Positions 52,934-55,170 of a stretch of 55,170 nt of DNA are shown here, in pieces. The notes beneath the pieces were generated by a model. It made no database searches and was not told the origin of the DNA. It saw only the letters and a program-made list of their open reading frames with translations. Each line of letters starts with the position of its first letter. Position 1 is the stretch's first letter. This DNA is from Rhodospirillaceae bacterium (GTDB lineage: Bacteria > Pseudomonadota > Alphaproteobacteria > UBA7985). A program made the translations under genes and the position numbers. The stretch spans positions 1 to 55,170 of the forward strand of contig PAFB01000149.1 of NCBI GenBank assembly GCA_002700865.1, in the 5' to 3' direction.

Positions 52934-53842
52934 TTAGGGTTTCGGCCAATGGCGCTGGGCAGCACCCAGATCGAGTTCAATTTCCTTCAGTCGATGGACG
53001 AAGGAGCGCACCTTGGTGGTACGGTGCAGATCAACATGGGTGACAATCCAGAAATCAATTGTCCAGTCCGAGCGCGGTGCCACGACTTCAACGAGGTCCG
53101 GGTCTTGCTCGGCCTCGGCCTGCCACATTGGGCCGATACAGTGGCCCTGGACCACGGCGCTGTGCCCGATCAGCAGGCTGTCGGTGCGCAGGGCAATGCT
53201 CTTTGGCGGTACGTTCTGCTCAATCCATTCTAGCGGCCCGACGTGGTAGGAGACCTCGCCCCCCGCGCAGAAACGGTGCTGTTCGAAGTCGGCGTCTGAG
53301 GTCGGGATGCCATACTGCTGTGTGTAGCTCTTGTGGGCGAAGAGGCCGAGGCTGTGACTACTGTGATGGAGCACCACGAAATCCGGGTTGCTGGGTCGAC
53401 CACCTGCCCGGAGGGCAACATGGGCCTCACCAAATTCCATCCGCATCAGTTGCTCGGTGGTGACGATGCGGCAAGAGACGGCGGGGAAATCCCGCTGCAT
53501 GCGGATCATGGCGCGCACTAGCGTAACTTCGAAGCCGGGTAAGGCGGTGATGATTAGCTCGCCCGAGGGCTCGTCCCGCCGGTGTCGTGCTCGGCCCAGC
53601 CACTGGGTCAGCTCGTCATCTGCGCGGCTGCCGACTTCAAGTAGCTCTTGGCCCACGTCGGTAGGCGTGTAGCCGCGTTGGTGGCGCTGGAACAGCTTCG
53701 ACCCTAGCTCGGTTTCCAGCGCGTCGATATGGCGGAGGATGGTGGCGCGGTGCACGCCCAGCGCATCGGCTGCCGCCGAGACGGTGCCAAGCTTCGCCAC
53801 CATGTAGGCGCTTCTGACTTCCGTCCACGCGACCACGCTCAC
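52934..53842 (-). CDS. LysR-family transcriptional regulator (right copy)
   Basis: Identical to 1329-2237. A 302-residue regulator with an N-terminal winged helix-turn-helix and an effector domain; GTG start. Possible controller of the aldolase/oxidoreductase pair. Confidence 0.9.
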   Translation of the reverse strand: MSVVAWTEVRSAYMVAKLGTVSAAADALGVHRATILRHIDALETELGSKLFQRHQRGYTPTDVGQELLEVGSRADDELTQWLGRARHRRDEPSGELIITALPGFEVTLVRAMIRMQRDFPAVSCRIVTTEQLMRMEFGEAHVALRAGGRPSNPDFVVLHHSSHSLGLFAHKSYTQQYGIPTSDADFEQHRFCAGGEVSYHVGPLEWIEQNVPPKSIALRTDSLLIGHSAVVQGHCIGPMWQAEAEQDPDLVEVVAPRSDWTIDFWIVTHVDLHRTTKVRSFVHRLKEIELDLGAAQRHWPKP

Positions 53843-53894
53843 CCCCGCCTGTTGCTGCCGTTGTCGGCCTATATTGGCGACCGGCCGGGTTGCT

Positions 53895-54029
53895 TCAACG
53901 CTCTTTGTTCTGCTGCTTGAGCTCGTAGGCCTCTTTTTTCTTCTGATAGTCCTCTTCAGACAGGGCGTGCCAGCCCATGCAGAAACCGGTGACGGAGTGG
54001 CCGCAGCCGCAGCGGGGTTTTTCGTTCAT
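53895..54029 (-). CDS. 44-residue cysteine-rich protein with a CDGSH-like motif (right copy)
   Basis: Identical to 1142-1276. CGCGHSVTGFCMGWH motif, AAGAGG ribosome-binding site seven bases before the ATG, charged C-terminal helix. A metal-binding role is inferred. Confidence 0.65.
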   Translation of the reverse strand: MNEKPRCGCGHSVTGFCMGWHALSEEDYQKKKEAYELKQQNKER

Positions 54030-54274
54030 TGTTACCTCTTGAGTTGGTTGGTCAGGCGGCAGGGTCGTTGATCGCAGGGGCTGACGAAATGCGCGATCCT
54101 GCGCAGAGCCTGTACCGATCTCGCGCAGTTTGTGCAGGGGAACCGCCACCGCTGCCAAACGCCTTTCTGAACAATCAATCCGTTCGGGCGGTTGGCCCAC
54201 ATCGCCAGCCTATTGCTCTAGGTGCTTTAAACTGATTTTCTAGTGGCTTGCGCAAACCACGTGCGACCCGGCTT

Positions 54275-55036
54275 ATGACCTTGAAGACCACCCTCGCCGC
54301 TGGCCCTATGACCGCGACCTTTGCCTCCCTGAAGGACCCGGCCGTCGCCGGCGTGTTGGCTCAGGCTGGATTTGGCTGCATCGTCATTGACCGCGAACAC
54401 GCCGTCATGGGGGTGGAAACCGCCGCTGGCCTGATCATGGCCAGCCAGCGCGCCGGCCTGAGCGCCATCACCCGCATCCCCGAACTCGCCCGCGCGGCAG
54501 TGCAGGACGCGCTCGAAGCCGGTTCTGACGGTATTCTAGCGCCCATGGTCGAGAGCGCTGCGCAGGCCAAGCAACTGGCCAGCTGGTGCCGCTATCCACC
54601 CGAAGGCACACGCGGCGTCCATCCACTGACACCCGCGACCGGTTACGGCGCCATTCCCATGCCGCAGATGTTCCGCGCCGCCAATCAGCAGGTGCTGGTC
54701 TGCGCACAGATCGAGACCGCCGCCGGGTTGGAGCAGGCCGGGGCCATCGCCAAAACCGACGGGATCGACCTGCTGTTCTTCGGTCCCGGGGACATGGCCG
54801 TTTCACTCGGTGTCGGCATGGACGACCCGCGGCTCGCCGAGGCCTTCGAGCGCGTGCTCGCGGTGGCGGGCAAGGCGGGCAAGCTGGTTGGAACCTTCGC
54901 CATGAACGCCGAGGGCGCCCATCGCGCCGCCGCCGCCGGGGCCCGGCTGCTGGTTCTGGGCAGCGACCTTGCCTTGCTCAAGCAGGCGGGAACCGAGGCC
55001 AGCGAAGGCCTCAAGCGGCGTCTGCAAAGACCATGA
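54275..55036 (+). CDS. HpcH/HpaI-family aldolase (right copy)
   Basis: Identical to 135-896. A 253-residue class II pyruvate-type aldolase with His42, Arg67, Glu147 and Asp173. ATG at 54275 preferred over TTG at 54248. The stop overlaps the start of the oxidoreductase gene. Confidence 0.88.
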   Translation: MTLKTTLAAGPMTATFASLKDPAVAGVLAQAGFGCIVIDREHAVMGVETAAGLIMASQRAGLSAITRIPELARAAVQDALEAGSDGILAPMVESAAQAKQLASWCRYPPEGTRGVHPLTPATGYGAIPMPQMFRAANQQVLVCAQIETAAGLEQAGAIAKTDGIDLLFFGPGDMAVSLGVGMDDPRLAEAFERVLAVAGKAGKLVGTFAMNAEGAHRAAAAGARLLVLGSDLALLKQAGTEASEGLKRRLQRP

Positions 55037-55170
55037 GCCTGCGCGTCGCCGTTATCGGAGCCGGACCGGCGGGCGGCCTGATCGCCGGTCTGCTGGCCCG
55101 CGAGGGCCACCGCGTCACCCTCGGCGATCGCCGCGACCGCGCGGCCATGGAGGCTAACGAAGACCGCTCG
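55033..55170 (+). CDS. FAD-dependent oxidoreductase, N-terminal fragment cut by the window end (right copy)
   Basis: Identical to 1-138. Forty-six codons with the GAGPAGG dinucleotide-binding loop; the rest lies beyond the window. ATGA overlap with the aldolase stop. Confidence 0.75.
   Translation, partial: MSLRVAVIGAGPAGGLIAGLLAREGHRVTLGDRRDRAAMEANEDRS

Larger units (their letters stand above)
27586..55170 (-). repeat. Right arm of the window-wide perfect inverted repeat
   Basis: Reverse-complement copy of bases 1-27585. It adds no new gene content. Its outer end stops inside the same oxidoreductase gene, at the same codon, as the left arm. This is what is expected if one 27.6 kb molecule or contig was joined to its own complementary strand. 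Confidence 0.97.

Noticed and set aside
1..55170. A hairpin-telomere linear replicon or phage-plasmid dimer
   Set aside because: No protelomerase, replication, partition or phage gene is present, and the contents are ordinary chromosomal metabolism. The perfect identity fits an artefact better.

Overview
The dominant fact about this window is its symmetry. Bases 1-27585 are the exact reverse complement of bases 27586-55170 wherever I compared them: both ends, the centre, and every gene pair. There is no spacer. The window therefore holds about 27.6 kb of unique sequence, present twice, and every gene at position x has an identical partner on the other strand at 55171-x. Both outer ends cut the same oxidoreductase gene at the same base, and the centre cuts another gene. 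A sequencing or assembly fold-back (missed SMRTbell adapter, fold-back nanopore read, amplification chimera, or a graph walk that turns onto its own reverse strand) is much more likely than a natural 55 kb perfect palindrome. The left arm is annotated in full; right-arm entries are shorter.

The unique sequence is GC-rich and densely coding, with short intergenic gaps and no rRNA, tRNA, CRISPR array, transposase or phage gene that I could recognise. The gene set suggests a marine member of the Pseudomonadota, probably an alphaproteobacterium. It includes two dimethylsulfoniopropionate (DMSP) lyases (DddP and a DddQ-type cupin), a DUF3422 protein, a GcvT/DmdA-type methyltransferase and a DUF1800/DUF1501 pair. 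This placement is inference.

Layout of the left arm from the outer end inward: (a) 1-2.3 kb: truncated FAD oxidoreductase coupled to an HpcH/HpaI aldolase, a 44-residue cysteine-rich protein and a LysR regulator. (b) 2.4-6.5 kb: three exported or membrane-anchored proteins of unknown function, a doubtful small ORF, and a type III-like DNA methyltransferase without a restriction partner, followed by a tiny membrane/coiled-coil protein. (c) 6.6-9.5 kb: dddQ-like gene, dddP and a LysE-type exporter on one strand. (d) 9.6-15.9 kb: DUF3422 protein, malonyl-CoA synthetase, GcvT/DmdA-family protein and adenine deaminase on the other strand. (e) 16-18.9 kb: DsbA-like thiol oxidoreductase, a decayed hydrolase fragment, a kappa-GST/HCCA-isomerase-like protein, a fumarylpyruvate-hydrolase-type FAH protein and an Ohr/OsmC peroxidase. 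(f) 19.2-23 kb: an exported DUF1800 protein with a long C-terminal extension and its DUF1501 partner. (g) 23-27.6 kb: a MarR regulator divergent from a membrane protein with operator-like palindromes between them, an alpha/beta hydrolase plus luciferase-like monooxygenase operon divergent from a LysR regulator, and the gene cut at the fold.

The clearest functional theme is DMSP breakdown. DddP retains all six metal ligands and the catalytic Asp at the spacing of the characterised enzyme, and 43 bases downstream lies an unrelated cupin with the DddQ Tyr/His/Glu/Tyr/His signature. A possible tetrahydrofolate-dependent demethylase lies about 4 kb away. The remaining genes look like small catabolic and stress-response units, each with a nearby regulator.
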